Of a DNA stretch of 64,000 nt, positions 46,701 through 59,177 are shown in pieces (the first letter of the stretch is position 1; every line of letters begins with the position of its first letter). Location of the stretch: positions 5,469,546 through 5,533,545 of the forward strand of contig NW_024881300.1 of NCBI RefSeq assembly GCF_018691265.1, read 5' to 3'. The position numbers and the translations under genes are program-made. Source of the DNA: Tyto alba (lineage: Eukaryota; Chordata; Aves; Strigiformes; Tytonidae). Under the pieces are notes generated by a model, which saw only the letters and a program-made list of their open reading frames with translations, was not told the DNA's origin and ran no database searches.

Positions 46701-49143
46701 ATCAACATCATCTATTCTCTATTTCTTCTGTTTTTATCCCACTTTTCAACACTGGGAGAACAATTTAGAAACTGTTCATGAAATTAATACCAATAAGCAC
46801 TGAGATGCTTTATCATTTGTCCTCATGGGTAATTCCTGAGAAGGCAGCAATTTCTGCAGGCTCCAGTGTCTTGCAAATAAACCAGCAACAACCCAAAACT
46901 CGGAATCTAAAAACTGCAGAAAAGAGGAATTCAGCTCTGTTTTCAAATCTCAGTTTAATAAATCTTCTTGGTGGTTTTATGACTAATGTAAGACTGAAAG
47001 TAGGCAAATTCCATCTGTGGTTCGGCTGAGCAGGAGCAAACATGCAGTAACAATATAATTTCATGAAAAAAGTGCTGGGCAATTTAACATGAGATCTATG
47101 ATATTTTAAAGGCAGGAAGTATCTTTGTGAAAATGCCCTTTTTCCTTAATCAGAAAAATCAACATAAGTTGAATAGGGAGAATATTTATCTTTTAAATAA
47201 TAGCGAGAGAGATTCTTACAGAGCATTTCTGGCTTACTAACACAGAGCTGCTTTACCTCCCAACACAAGAAACTGTATTTATGCATTGAATAAGCAGCCT
47301 CCTTGCACACCGGTTGTGCTTCCTTGTCCACGGCCAGGTTACCTCAGCATGTTCCTGTGCAGGAGGGTTCTGCAGCCTGAAACCACCCGTGCCCAGCCCA
47401 GGTTTTACCCCTCCCTGGGCTCCTGTTGCTCAGCCTCATACCTGGGCTCTATGTCCACATGACTAGGAACTTGCAGCATCCAGCTTGTATTAATTTGTCT
47501 CCTTAGAAATTATTATTAGACTGCTGGGGACTGTGGGGAAGTACCTTACCCAAGGGGGATATGTTCTGCTTGCTGCAGCCATCTCCATTGCTGCTTCTTA
47601 GGAGACTGCGTTATTGAGAGCTGCAGCAATTCCTGTGACAATATTTCAGGGGAAAATTCTCTTTTGATGCTGTCAGAAAATCCTTGCCAGGCTGACACTA
47701 CATATTAAAGGGTTCACAATAACAGAAGGCAGAAATTAAACTGAACAGGATATTAATACCTTGTAGTTGAGGAAATGATATTTCCTTTTGATTTTACTTT
47801 TTGCTTTGTGAATTAGCCAAAACCTGCAGCCCTGCATAAGCTGAACCAGCTCACCACGTTCTATACTAAGAAACAGCAGTGGACCTCCTCTTCCCTAGCA
47901 TGCAGCAACAGCAACTGCCTCCAGCACCTCCCCTGCTAAAAACTCTCGTCAGAAACCTGGCAAGTTTAAAATAATCAGGCCTACTTCGTTCTGCATCCCC
48001 TCCAGATCTTTTATCCATCCTATTAGTTTCCACAACAGCAAATATTAGTTGGCTTGTGATTAACTCATCTGAACAGCCCACACAAGTGAAGAGGTTTAAA
48101 ATGTGAAAAAGGTTTTTCACAGTCCGATTTCATTCTGCTTCTTTCTGCTGTGCACTAAAATATTTTATTTTCCCACTCTCTTTCACTGCTACAGAGCGTA
48201 CTTGAGTGCACAGAACCAAAAAACACGAGTATTCGCTACCTAGGCTAAGACAGTTGCAAAGACAGAGGCCCCCTCGGATATATCTCCTGTGTGATTTGAA
48301 GGGAGCCAGGCTGAAACACTTGGGAGTTCTAAACAGCACCACAAACTTAGTGACAAAATTATTTCCAAATCGATTAGAAGTGTTTTCTGTTGCATGACAT
48401 ATTCTGGTGGGTTGAGGGCACTGCTTACAGGAGAAACTCTTACTGATCCACTAAGACTTATCAATACCTCACACTCTGGAGTGTGAAGTGGCTATCACAC
48501 GTGGCTGACGAGACATGCATATTAAGGTCATTACTGTTTTTCAAAAAAGAGCCTATCACACTTTACTAGGCTAGATATGAGAAACCACCTGTGTCAAGGT
48601 AAGAAATACCATTTTCAGAGCTGCTAAAATTGCCTCTTTACCTTCAATGATAGACAAATTGACTACTGCAGCCAAAAGGTACAGGTTTGCAAACCTGCAT
48701 TTGTAAGAGGGGCTCCAGTCCTGCGTGTGCCCCCTGGGCTCCTGCAGAGCACCTGCCCATGGCTCCATCTCATGGTGCAGCTCCATGGGCAGGACATGGG
48801 TCCACGGCAGAGACCAGGCTTTTATTCCTTTTCCCTCTCTGCAGCAGCAGTAAGGGCTGACTGTGATCGCTTTGTCCAACAAGCTTGAGGAGGGTTGTTT
48901 TGGTTATGTCTAGAGAGCTCCATTACATAATGGAAGAACCACCTCAGGAACAATGTGCCAACATACCTCTGTTAACTGGATCCTTGCTAAAAATACATAT
49001 ATTGGCATGGGAGATACATGCACAGATATACATATTTCACAGAAACCCATCTGTATGTATGCTCTTTAGGGACTGACTTTTTAAAAACATTAGGTTGCAG
49101 TATTTGTACATTATCCAGGCTCAATTTAATTCAGCTTTTGGAG
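43768..49143. other. Gene desert segment 5
   Basis: AT-rich. It includes the longest unexplained frame of the desert (44580-45098, +, 172 codons), without recognisable domains or splice context. A small 8-bp-arm hairpin, TCACACTC/GAGTGTGA, sits at 48469-48486. T17 near 46304-46321. No exon recognised. Confidence 0.4.
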
Positions 49144-49182
49144 TGCTGGCATGGTGCAAATTAGTTGGTCTGCATGCCAGCA
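49144..49182. repeat. Perfect inverted repeat, 10-bp arms
   Basis: TGCTGGCATG (49144-49153) and CATGCCAGCA (49173-49182) pair exactly around a 19-base loop that contains AAATTAG. The surroundings (49090-49260) are complex and repeat-poor, as in a conserved noncoding element. Confidence 0.85.
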
Positions 49183-51164
49183 ACCATCACTAGTGTAACA
49201 GCAGAGCCAAATTGGAGAAACATGAAGAAGCACGTTTTGTGTACATAATTGTGTGTTTACAAATGAGGCATTTGAATATTATATAGTTAGTCCTGTGCAA
49301 CATGGAGATGGGAGTCATAAGAGTAAGAAAATTTGGCATCTTTATATGAAACTCTGGCCAAAACCATCATTTAATCCAGACAAGGAAAAAGATTGATCAA
49401 TTATGCCAGTAAGTTTGAAACAGCACTATAAAAAGAAAAAGTGACATGGCATAGGTTTGTGGTTCCCAGCTAATGGAGCTAAAACCTAGCATCAGATGGT
49501 TTGTATTTTACATTATTGTCAAACAAAAATAAATCATCAAGAACATGGCAGAATCAAACCTAACTGGCAGGACAGACCATAAAAAAAAGCAGCTAGTGGT
49601 TGAAGTGAAAATTAGGAAGTGCTGTTCATTCTCCCAGAAATGCCAGGGCTAACCAGAAGAAGCAGCTCACGCTTACAGGTTTTGCTATTCCTCTTTTTTT
49701 TTTTTTTTTTTCTGCAAGCAAAAGGCTGTTAGGCCATAGCTGAGTTCTGCTCCAGTGAGATTTCGCTTCCTGATATTCAGAGATTAGCATATTAAGTAAA
49801 TTATGTACTGTATTTACATAACTATTGTATTATGGCACCATTCAAATTTTGTTGGAATTTCTCTTGTAAACCCCAGTTTCAGAGCCTAGAGTTGTGATTA
49901 AAGATTATGTCCAGATGATTGTCTTTACAGGGGTCGGGGAGAGGGGAGATTATGTATTTATTTTTAAAACATATTTCAGATTTCCAAAAGAAACTATAAG
50001 CTGCCAAAGACACAGCAGTCTAATCAATACATCAAATACTGGAAGGGAATAAGTATTCTTCCAGGAAGAATTGATCTTTCAAATGTGAGAATTGACAGGT
50101 AGATGCTCAAATGACTTTATCATTCTTTGTGTTACCACCAACCCCAAACATTCACATATCATGACCTGAGCCCCAAAATTAGAAGCTTGCCTTAAGAATC
50201 ATGGGACTATGGATTACAAATTTGGAGATCATTTTATGTTCCTTTCATTTTTTGAAGTTTCAACCTTATCAAGCTTTTCTTGGCTATTGTATGCACTATA
50301 CATTTATTAGCTAAAGAATATGCCATCCTTTGAATCCAGGAGATAGACCTGCATAAGTGAGAGTCACGATAAAGTCGAGAAAGTTTCCAGCCCTGTAATA
50401 CACTATATTCTAGGTTATTATATGTTTTTTTGATACCTGCCAGAAGAGCAGTAGTAGTCATTTCACCAAACAATTTCTACTCTGTATTTCCAAACACTAT
50501 GATTTTCTTTCCACAGGCACTCCTGGCTGGCTGTGTTGTGCTTTCTTTTGGGCCAGTACGAGTTGAGAGGTGGTACTTTGAGTGCAGAGCTGGAGCTCTT
50601 GGCCCTGCAACAACTGCTGCACTTTATCAGATTAGAACAATTGTTGGGCCACAGACTATGGATTATCATCAGTTGGCCATGTTTGGCTTCAACCACAGAC
50701 TGATGGAGAGGGGTTAGGAAACCAAGATGATGTTCCAGGCAGGGTTTGCCTGGCTGAGTTCTGTGCTAGTCTCTCCCACAGTCCTGGCATCACGGGCCAC
50801 CCACAGCCCGGAGCATCCCCGATCCCTGCTGTCCTGGTCAGAGCAGGATGATATGACAATTCCACAATTTCACTTGTTGCAGTGTGTTTCCCTGCTGCAT
50901 TGAAGGCCCATGATTACAGCAGCACTACTGCTGCATCTCAACCAGCAATTTCCTTGCAACAACTGAAGCAGAACGTTGGCTTGAAGCATTTGCGCTTGAT
51001 CTCCTCCCATCTTTGCTACAGTTAGGATGGGGAATTAATTTAGATGTAAATAGCCACATCAAAAACTCAAACAAGTTTTACTTTAAATTGCTAGCATAGA
51101 CAAATGCATTGCTCCAGCTGACTTGGCATGGTATCAGCTCACATTTTCAGCACAGCGCATTCAG
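49183..51164. other. Gene desert segment 6
   Basis: AT-rich. T19 near 49693-49711. A complex block at 49720-49860 with ATTAGCATATTAAG may be regulatory. The 95-codon frame at 50430-50717 (+) is not recognisable. Confidence 0.35.
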
Positions 51165-51405
51165 ACATGTCTAAGGGCCAGATTGCCAAATGCAGTCAGG
51201 TGTCCAAAAGAGCAGGAAAATGTCTACATTCATTTGAAAACCAATTATTTGAGTCTTTAGACACTTTAATTCTGGTGTACAGGATTCTAAGTCCCAGCAA
51301 CTCTCCATGAGACTCAGGCTCTTAAGTGCCTTCATTGCTTTATTGAAAATGAGTCTAAAGGCCAAATTTTGAAAGCCGTTTAGAGTCTTAACTCTCATCT
51401 GGCCC
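51165..51405. repeat. Degraded interspersed repeat of amniote type (unnamed)
   Basis: Repeated elements GGGCCAGATTGCCAAATG, ACTCAGGCTCTTAAGTGCC and GGCCAAATTTTGAAAGCC recall a common amniote repeat with 'TTTGAAAATTTGGCC' and 'CTTAAGTGCC' blocks. Both orientations seem to be present, suggesting a palindromic or DNA-transposon-like remnant. Confidence 0.35.
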
Positions 51406-53559
51406 TAAGCCACTAAAAAGCTTTGAAACTTTTACCCTCTCTCTCTTCTAACGAGAATGGAGAAGTGGAGAGGATACTGACATATTTTATAATGAAATAT
51501 TAGATCCTGTTTAAATGGAACAGGACCCTAGAGGAACATGGGTTGTCCAGCATCATAGCTCTGCTTCACATATACCTCAGATGCCTATGCATTGTCACTC
51601 AGAAAAATTAATAAATGAAGTCCTTAAGTCCTATCCATAACTTTTACATGAAAAGTTACTTCTTCAGAATATAAATAATACTTTTCTACTTGTAAACTTC
51701 ATGTTGAAACAGGTTTTCTTTTGATTTTTTAAAAAAAAGTGTTTTGGCTTACGTCACATCCCAGATCTTTGTCATGAGGAAATGCTTATGCATAAATTAT
51801 AATGTTCTGAAAATAGATGGTTATAAGTAGGAATAAAACCACATCCAGACCATTAACTGTAATGGCAGACTGGGGCAGTGTTGACACATACACACACATA
51901 TCATATTTATTGACAAGTTACAGCGTTTACCAATTTCTAAAGTTATGAAGTTGGAAAGTCTGTACCATATGTGGAGCCAAAGGCTAAGGGCAATATTTCA
52001 CCACTGAGGTAACTTTCTTAGCCCATGAAGTTACCTGGCAGTAGATCATCTTAAAATATATCATGTGGCAAGTCTACATCAATGAGCAGTTCTTTCAATC
52101 CCCAAGATTACCATAAATTATATACATTGCACTATGCAGATGGAGGTAAAAATCTTTGATACACTGAAGCATCTCACCTTGCTAAAGTAAACACCCACCT
52201 TGTTTTGATTAACAGGAGAGTGATCCAACCTATTTAGAGCAAACTTGGCCATTCTCCACTCAACCAAACACTTACAAACCTTCAGTTAGTTTGTCCTCCA
52301 ACATATTATGGAAATATTAGTATTTGCTGCTCTGAAAAATACTTTTTTTTGGCATCTTCATTTCCCATCTCTATTCTAAGATAAACACTGACAGCTGATG
52401 GTATTCAGGAACATTGCCACATATTCCCTTAGAAATGGAATTCTGAAATATAGCTGTTATCCACCAATTGGCATATTTACTAATTAGCACAAGATTGCTC
52501 AAATACACTCCTTTCTCCCCCAACGGAGAATCCCTCTGAAGAATTCTCATCTAATTCATCAGGATCTCCTACTCACCACTTACCCACTCTCACAGTTTCT
52601 GATTTAATGGTTAACACAAGGAATCAAACAACTCTCCTAGGGAGCAAAGTCAAACTGTATCTCTTCAACTGCTATTTTTTCCAGACAAGCAATGCAAACA
52701 GCACTCATAGAGTTAATATTCGAATGCCTTTTCTAATAAAACTGGCTTCCAGTTTTTCAGTCTTTTGTGCAAGTTTAATAAAATAAATTTTGAATATCAA
52801 TGGAGTACATTCTATTTTTCTTGGCATGTCTCTGCCTTGCTATGTCCTTCTATTGCAGGAGTCATGCCATAGGGAGAGCACTTTTCCACAGTCCATTGAA
52901 GTTGTGCCATAAGGGCTGGAGATGATTTGCTAAAATGCTCCAAAGGTATTCAAATTTCTTTAAAGAAGAAATTCAATTTATGTGCATTTATATTGCAGTG
53001 TCTGTCAGGAAGAAAGGTTATAATCACCAGCATATTTTAGATTTACATTTTGTTCTATACATGAGGTAATGGTATTAGAGGTAAACTATGAGGTTTAAAG
53101 TTGAATTCGATGTATGGTACTATTTTCATTGCTGCTAAAAGCATGTTTTTGAAGTTCTTGAGGAAAGCATATGTTAGCATATGTTACTGAAATATCAAGA
53201 ACAGGATGCTGGGTGGCTTAGAGGATAAACCATTTGTCTTTCTTCTCTGCATTCTTGTATAAAGTACGGCTGGATTTCATGAGTAAAATGAAAAGAGGAT
53301 TCTCAGCTCACAGATTAGTTCATATCATGAAGTTGCAGCACAGTTTTGTTAAGTAGAGCTATCAGTTAGGCACATTTCTGAATTAACATGCAAGCTAAAT
53401 GTGCCTTTAGTTGTACCACGGAGGAAGGGAAAAAGAAGGTTTAGGATTTTGTGATATTGCTTATGTAACCCTCAGAAGAACAAATACTCATCAAAAATTA
53501 AAAGGAAACCCTGTCTCAACCATATTGCTGTGGGAAGCACTTCGCCTCTTTATTCTCTG
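51406..53559. other. Gene desert segment 7
   Basis: AT-rich, no gene. A 10-base direct tandem repeat, AGCATATGTT, occurs twice at about 53167-53187. Confidence 0.4.
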
Positions 53560-53900
53560 AAAATTTACTTTGTTTAAATTTCTTGTGACTGTATTAAATA
53601 TTTAGATGTTGATATTTTCACTGAGTAGAAAACATTATCACAGTTCTTATCAAGTTGGAATCCTTTTAAGCATATGCAAAAGTTATCTGATAATTAAATT
53701 GCCCCGCTTATCTCATTTAGGACCCCACTAATTATAGCCCAGTACTTCAGTGCTGTATACTGTAACTGATTTTGGAACTATAGCTGACTGTCCTCTAAAT
53801 AAACACTCATAGTTGGCTTGTAGATTTATTTTATAATTTCACTGCTATGCCTGCAATCTCTGTCAATAAAGAAGTGCCAAAGCTATTATGATGGTTTTTA
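53560..53900. promoter_or_regulatory. Candidate conserved noncoding element
   Basis: A repeat-free AT-rich block with CATATGCAAAAGTTATCTGATAATTAA-like sites (53672-53698: E-box, GATA-type TTATCT, homeodomain core) and CCACTAATTATAGCCC (near 53727). Enhancer-like; untested. Confidence 0.25.
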
Positions 53901-55261
53901 CAAAGCAAGGTAATTGTATCTTAAGCCTACTTTCAAATGAATTCCCAATAGCTATATAAGTTTGTAAACAGTCCTTTAAACAGCACTCTTTGGGAAAGCC
54001 TGCATGCATGCACACACACATACTATTTAATTCATAAATTTCAACAGATAAAAATCCTGTTTAATTTCTCACAGAGTGTTTATTTTTAATACGTAGATAC
54101 TGGGCCAGATATGACAATAACAGAGTACACGACTGGCCAAAGCCAAGACTGGGCTTCAGTCCTGCAGTCAGGTTCATGAGGTCAGATCCCCCCCAACTTT
54201 TCTGTGAGCAAAGAGTATCAATATGCAGAAGTACTTTGGGAAAAGAAATCTCAAGAGAGGGGCTCTTATTTGTGCAATTGTCCAAGGTCTACCTATGTCT
54301 AGACCTAATTCACTGAAAACATTTATCCTTGCTCTTCCCTCATCAGCTTCTCCTGACGATCAAATCTGATGAAAACATTGGCATAACATGGGATACTTTG
54401 GGATGCCCTTTTTGAGATCTCTGTGGAAAGTTTTGTATGGCATTTAATACTATTGTGTGTGCAAACACACATGTACACACGAAACATTTCTCTTTGCGAA
54501 GAATGGAAATTACACTTGGATGCACAAAAGTCCAGGTCCAATGCAGGATATGAGCATCTCCTGAGGAGGGTCAATCCCTTCTCACCAGGAAATGGCTAAT
54601 CAGTTGGTTAGGAGTTCTCCACTGACATGGAAGGACCATAAAGTGAACTCTTATTTTCAGTCTAAAGTCCTATCCCAAGCATTCTTCATTACCATCTTCC
54701 CACCAATTAAAAAACCCCAACAAAACACCATCTACAAAACATGACTGATGGTAACACAACAGTATGTAGCAAGGCTATTACTGAAGAAATAAAACACAGG
54801 AAAAATAAACTTAGGGGATACCTTGTGCATTGGGATCTTGTGACAAGAAGTTACCACAAACCAGAGAACTAAAGCAACTGAAATCAGCAGAACTACCTAT
54901 AAATCAGGACAGGAGACACAGGTATATTTCCCCCATTACTTTGCAGTCTGAGCTTTGAATATACCTCAGTGTGCTCAGCTATGGAAGGTTTGTTCTGAAT
55001 TTTTTGCATTCTGTTCCTTTCTAAAGGAAAGTAATAGTTCAGTAATGCATTAGCATTTATTTAGAATCCGAGGACATTTTCTTTCTCTTGTCCATTCCTA
55101 CCTTCCAGTTATTTTCCAGAGCAGCTCCAGTCTGTTTTAGTTTTGTGTCTTCTCTGTGGTGAAACCAGCCATCATTAAGAAGGCCAATAAACTGCACCTA
55201 CCATAAAAGACTTTCATAAAAATGATGTATAAATTTCCAAAAGTGTATGCTTAGAGTTAAA

Positions 55262-55264
<3 letters not shown>
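53901..55264. other. Gene desert segment 8
   Basis: AT-rich with a short CA run near 54009-54020. No recognisable gene. Confidence 0.4.

Positions 55265-55301
<37 letters not shown>
55265..55301 (+). repeat. A37 homopolymer
   Basis: Thirty-seven uninterrupted A bases. No recognisable retroelement body precedes them. Confidence 0.9.
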
Positions 55302-55304
<3 letters not shown>

Positions 55305-58300
55305 ATCACCAAATTGTTACCAGATTGCTATTTACATTTCTGCTCACTTGTCTGAAGGCCATTTGTTTAGAATCAGAAAGTTAAAATGTTGCACATGATT
55401 TACCTGCTCTAGACTTGCCTGGGAACTCTTCCGACTTGCACTATATTTTGGTGCAACCAACAGTGGAAGGAGTATTAATACACAACAGATAATAGCATTC
55501 TTACTGAGCTGTATTATCTGGGTGCCTTTTGAACTCTTCCCATTCTTAACAGTCACTGGAAGATATTCCCCGAACTCTTGAAATATTAGAAATTAATCCA
55601 ACCACTGAATAAAACTAGGCCTTTCCTGCACATTCCAGTCCCCAGTCTATACAGTGCAATACCAGCAGTGGTTAAAAAAAAAAAAAAAAAAAAAGCAGAA
55701 AAAAGCTTTTGACAGATCAGTTGTCAATAGCAGTACTTAATTCTTTGTACAGCTTTCTGAGAGAGTGATTGAAAAATGGATTTCCAGCAGCAGAAAAAAC
55801 AACTTAAGGTATTCTCATCACCCTTTAGTTGATCACTCCCACCCTGGGCAACAGCTTGTTTGCAAAACTCATCCATACATGGTTCTGAGGCCAAAGATGT
55901 ATCACTGAAAAGATACAAGTTAAAAACCCAAGCATTTTGCTGCCGGAGGCTTTTCTGCATTTATTCCTATGCATTGGCTGCAATGAGCATCTTTAATACT
56001 GCCAGAAATAAGAGCTGATTGTCAGTTGATAAGTGCAGAGATGTTCCTGAAACACAAGAAAGGAAAGAGCGAGGTGATGGGCCCTGTGTCACTGCTGGAT
56101 GAGACTTCCAGTGAGATGTCTTTCATGAGAAAACACCAACTAGTAGAAAAAATAAACAGTCTGTGGAAGCATATAGATTTTAAACTAGAAGGAGCCCACA
56201 CTTTCCAGGTCCACCACAGGCCACGGGGTGTGCTCTGGGGCTTGGCATCAAGGACACCCCTGCTCCAGGACAGCTCTACCACCTGTATGGCACGGGAGGC
56301 AGGGAGGCCCTGGAGGAAGTAGGCAACATGAAATCTTGGGCTCTTACACAATGCCATGTGCAACACACAAGTCTCAATTTTGTCTGTCAGTGTGTTCAGC
56401 CCTCAGCTGCTTCAAATTCAGGAAACACATGCCCCAAAGGCAGCCGTGAGCTAGGGGCTTCCTGCAGCCACAGGAAGGCCAAGAAGCAACTTGAAGCTGG
56501 GATAGCTGAGCAGTCCCATTCGTTTTGGGAACGTTGTATTGATCGTCTTTCTCTAAACTTATTTCTAACAGGAAATATCAAAATCTCTACATTTAATTGC
56601 AGCAAGAAATAAAACCCTTAGCATGTTCCTGTTTCCTCCAGCTGTAGCTACTGAAAAAGAAAACCGCCAGAAGATGAGCTGTACCAGCGGGAAAGGAATG
56701 TTTCAGAGGCTCAGCAGACTCATAAAGGTCTGGCCCATGCTTAGAGCTTTGGGGGATGGGGTTTTTTTCAGGTTTTCCTGTTTCAGTGCTGTTGAGCTTT
56801 TCCCCCTCATGATACTAGTGTGTGCCGAGCTAAACAGACATAAAGACACAATATGGTGTTATGGCTGACCCCAGGACAGCTCCTTTCTGTTTACACTCAC
56901 TGGTAGGCACACGTTTGTACTGGTACAGTTGGTATATCAGGAGCTCTGTACCCTTCCTGCCCCTACTTGATGAATGTGGGCACTGCTCACAGCCCAGGTA
57001 CTGCAGTCCAAGTCCTCTCCAAGGCCAGACTCCACAACAAGACCTCATGAGCTAAAGAAATGGAGAGTCATTCCCAGAGAATGAAGTGTGCTAGGGCAAA
57101 AGGAAGAGCAAAAGAAGGGGACCAAAGGCGCGAAAGCCTGGCCTACAGTCTTCCCCAGGCCACTCAGTGCAAGGGCAGAGCGGGGTTTTTCTTCCCCATT
57201 CCTGTCAGAGCCTGTCCTTATAATCCCATACAAGGATGTATTTTATCAACCCAATGCAGCGCACTTTCTTTTGGTAAACAGGCACAGTATTTCTAGAGGC
57301 AAAAATTATATCCTCCCTTAACACTGACATTGATGTCTACAAGAAATACAAAGGCTGAGAAGTTTAGTTTATGTTTAAATTGGGTCACTTCCTATCTTAT
57401 CACAACATCTAATATTGAGATTCCTTGAAGGCTTCTCAGATGTATTTTCTGATCCTTAGTCCCACCACTTTGAGCAGTAGTTTCTCATATCTAGCAATAA
57501 CCTCCTGCCCTTGTGTTCAGATCTGCGCTCTGTCAGGTCTCCAGACACGGCATAATCCACTTGGAGCAGTGGTGGAGAAATGCTCCTGCTTCTGAAAAGG
57601 CAATTTTGTAAGGGGATAGATTATACTTCCTCACGCTTACATTTTCAGTGGTGTTACACAGGACAGAATGCAGTTCCTTTGCAGTGGCAAAGCAAATGAG
57701 GATTTGAATTTATGAAGATGATGATGTATATATAAGGATGCAGCCTTGTATTTCCACAAGGTTGTATAACACTTCAGGGGTCTGCCCACCTCAAACCTCT
57801 TGCAGGACACAGTCTATAAAACCCTCTCAGATTGAGAAGAAACTGAAAAATAAGTAACTAATAAATCTGTATGCTCATCTGCCATTCTAATCTAAAAGAT
57901 ATAAATTCCAATTACTGTTAAGTCTATGTGAAATCAAAAACATAGGAAAAAGTTTTAGTAGCCTCAAAGAATTTTCCAAAGGCAAATCAATTAAAAGAAA
58001 GGCACATCTGAAATTCAAAACAGTTGTACACGTTTGGATCCGTTGAAAGATATTACATGAGAAATCACAACCACAGCCCGTTCAGCAAGTAGCAGACACA
58101 CTCGTCTGCACTGTGTTTCATTGCATCCTTGCACATGGTACTTCAAAAAGCATGGTAATTTGCAAAAGTAATTTTGTAAAAGCTTCCATACATCTCCTGT
58201 TAAGAGCAATTTGGCTAGTATCTGTTGCTAGCTGTGAGCATGCTTTTAGATAATAGATGGATGAGTGCAGGCTAGTAGGAGGAAAAAAAAAAAAAAAAAA

Positions 58301-58350
58301 AACAAAACAGAGAGGATAAATACTTGGCAGTTCTCTAACAACTTTCACTA
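55302..58350. other. Gene desert segment 9
   Basis: Contains A runs near 55674-55694 and 58282-58301 and slightly GC-richer sequence at 56200-57200, where several 70-110-codon frames overlap on both strands. None is recognisable. No island or exon seen. Confidence 0.4.
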
Positions 58351-58575
58351 GAGGATCACAAAGTGATTTACAAACATCAATTAATTAAGTCTCAAAAAGC
58401 CCCAGCAAGATAGGTAAGTATCATTACTCTCATTTCACTAATGCGTAAACTGAGACATCAAGAGAATAAGTCTTTCACCCAAGGTCACACAGCAAGCAGC
58501 TGGCAGAGCCAGAGATAAAAACCAAGAATGCTGACTTACCTTGCTCCTTACCTATTAGGCCATTATACCTCTCTT
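58351..58575 (-). repeat. MIR-type SINE, near full core (reverse orientation)
   Basis: In order: ACAAAGTGATTTACAAACAT, AATTAATTAAGTCTC, AGATAGGTAAGTATCATTA, GTAAACTGAGACATCAAGAG, CACCCAAGGTCACACAGCAA, AGCTGGCAGAGCCAGAGAT, then ATGCTGACTTACCTTGCTCC. These match the reverse complement of a MIR element (GTAAACTGAG for 'GAAACTGAGGC', CCCAAGGTCACACAGC exactly). The tail ('CTGACT...CTCC...TAGGCCA') fits the amniote MIR form. Diverged but long, hence ancient. Confidence 0.9.
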
Positions 58576-59155
58576 AAAACAGTTTAAAACTTCTCTTGCA
58601 CTTGATATTAGCAAATGCAATGTCCTGCAAACCCACTGAAGTTTTCTTCTACGTCTGGGATCACAAGTCAGAAGATCTCACCAGCACCAGGCCACACATT
58701 ACTCCTGCTGCGTAACACTTGATGGTTCCTAGTTTCTATTGCCTAGTCCCAGACTGGAGATAGAGTCCATAAAAAAACACATACCCAAAACACCAAACCC
58801 CACAAAACTCCTAGCCTTCAAGGCTGGAAGCATGACTGGTACTGATGGTTTCTGTGCTCTGGCCCTGGGACGTGCTGCGCTGGCCATTGTGTGCATCACT
58901 CAGCCATGACCAAAAATATCACTTGCTTTTTATTGTGGCTTAGCTGAGGAAGTGGTCAGATTCAGAGACAGCACTTTTCAGGCTAGGCAGGATATGCACA
59001 CAGATACATAGACTCATGCCATACAGAATAAAAGCCAGAATGGTCGTGTTGATAGCACTAGCTAACATCATACACTTGGAAAGCAGCACATGTTTCTGTT
59101 TTAAAAAACAGCAATATTTTAAAAAACCAAAAACTTTTGATGCCAAGGGTTACTA
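58576..59155. other. Gene desert segment 10
   Basis: AT-rich, nothing recognised. Confidence 0.4.
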
Positions 59156-59177
59156 CTCCGGTAATACATTACCGGAG
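59156..59177. repeat. Perfect hairpin, 10-bp arms, 2-base spacer
   Basis: CTCCGGTAAT (59156-59165) and ATTACCGGAG (59168-59177) pair exactly around AC. The CCGG cores are notable in an otherwise CpG-poor desert. Confidence 0.9.

Noticed and set aside
50430..50717. 95-codon frame with protein-like appearance
   Set aside because: Not similar to any family I know; no exon boundaries or neighbours that support it.
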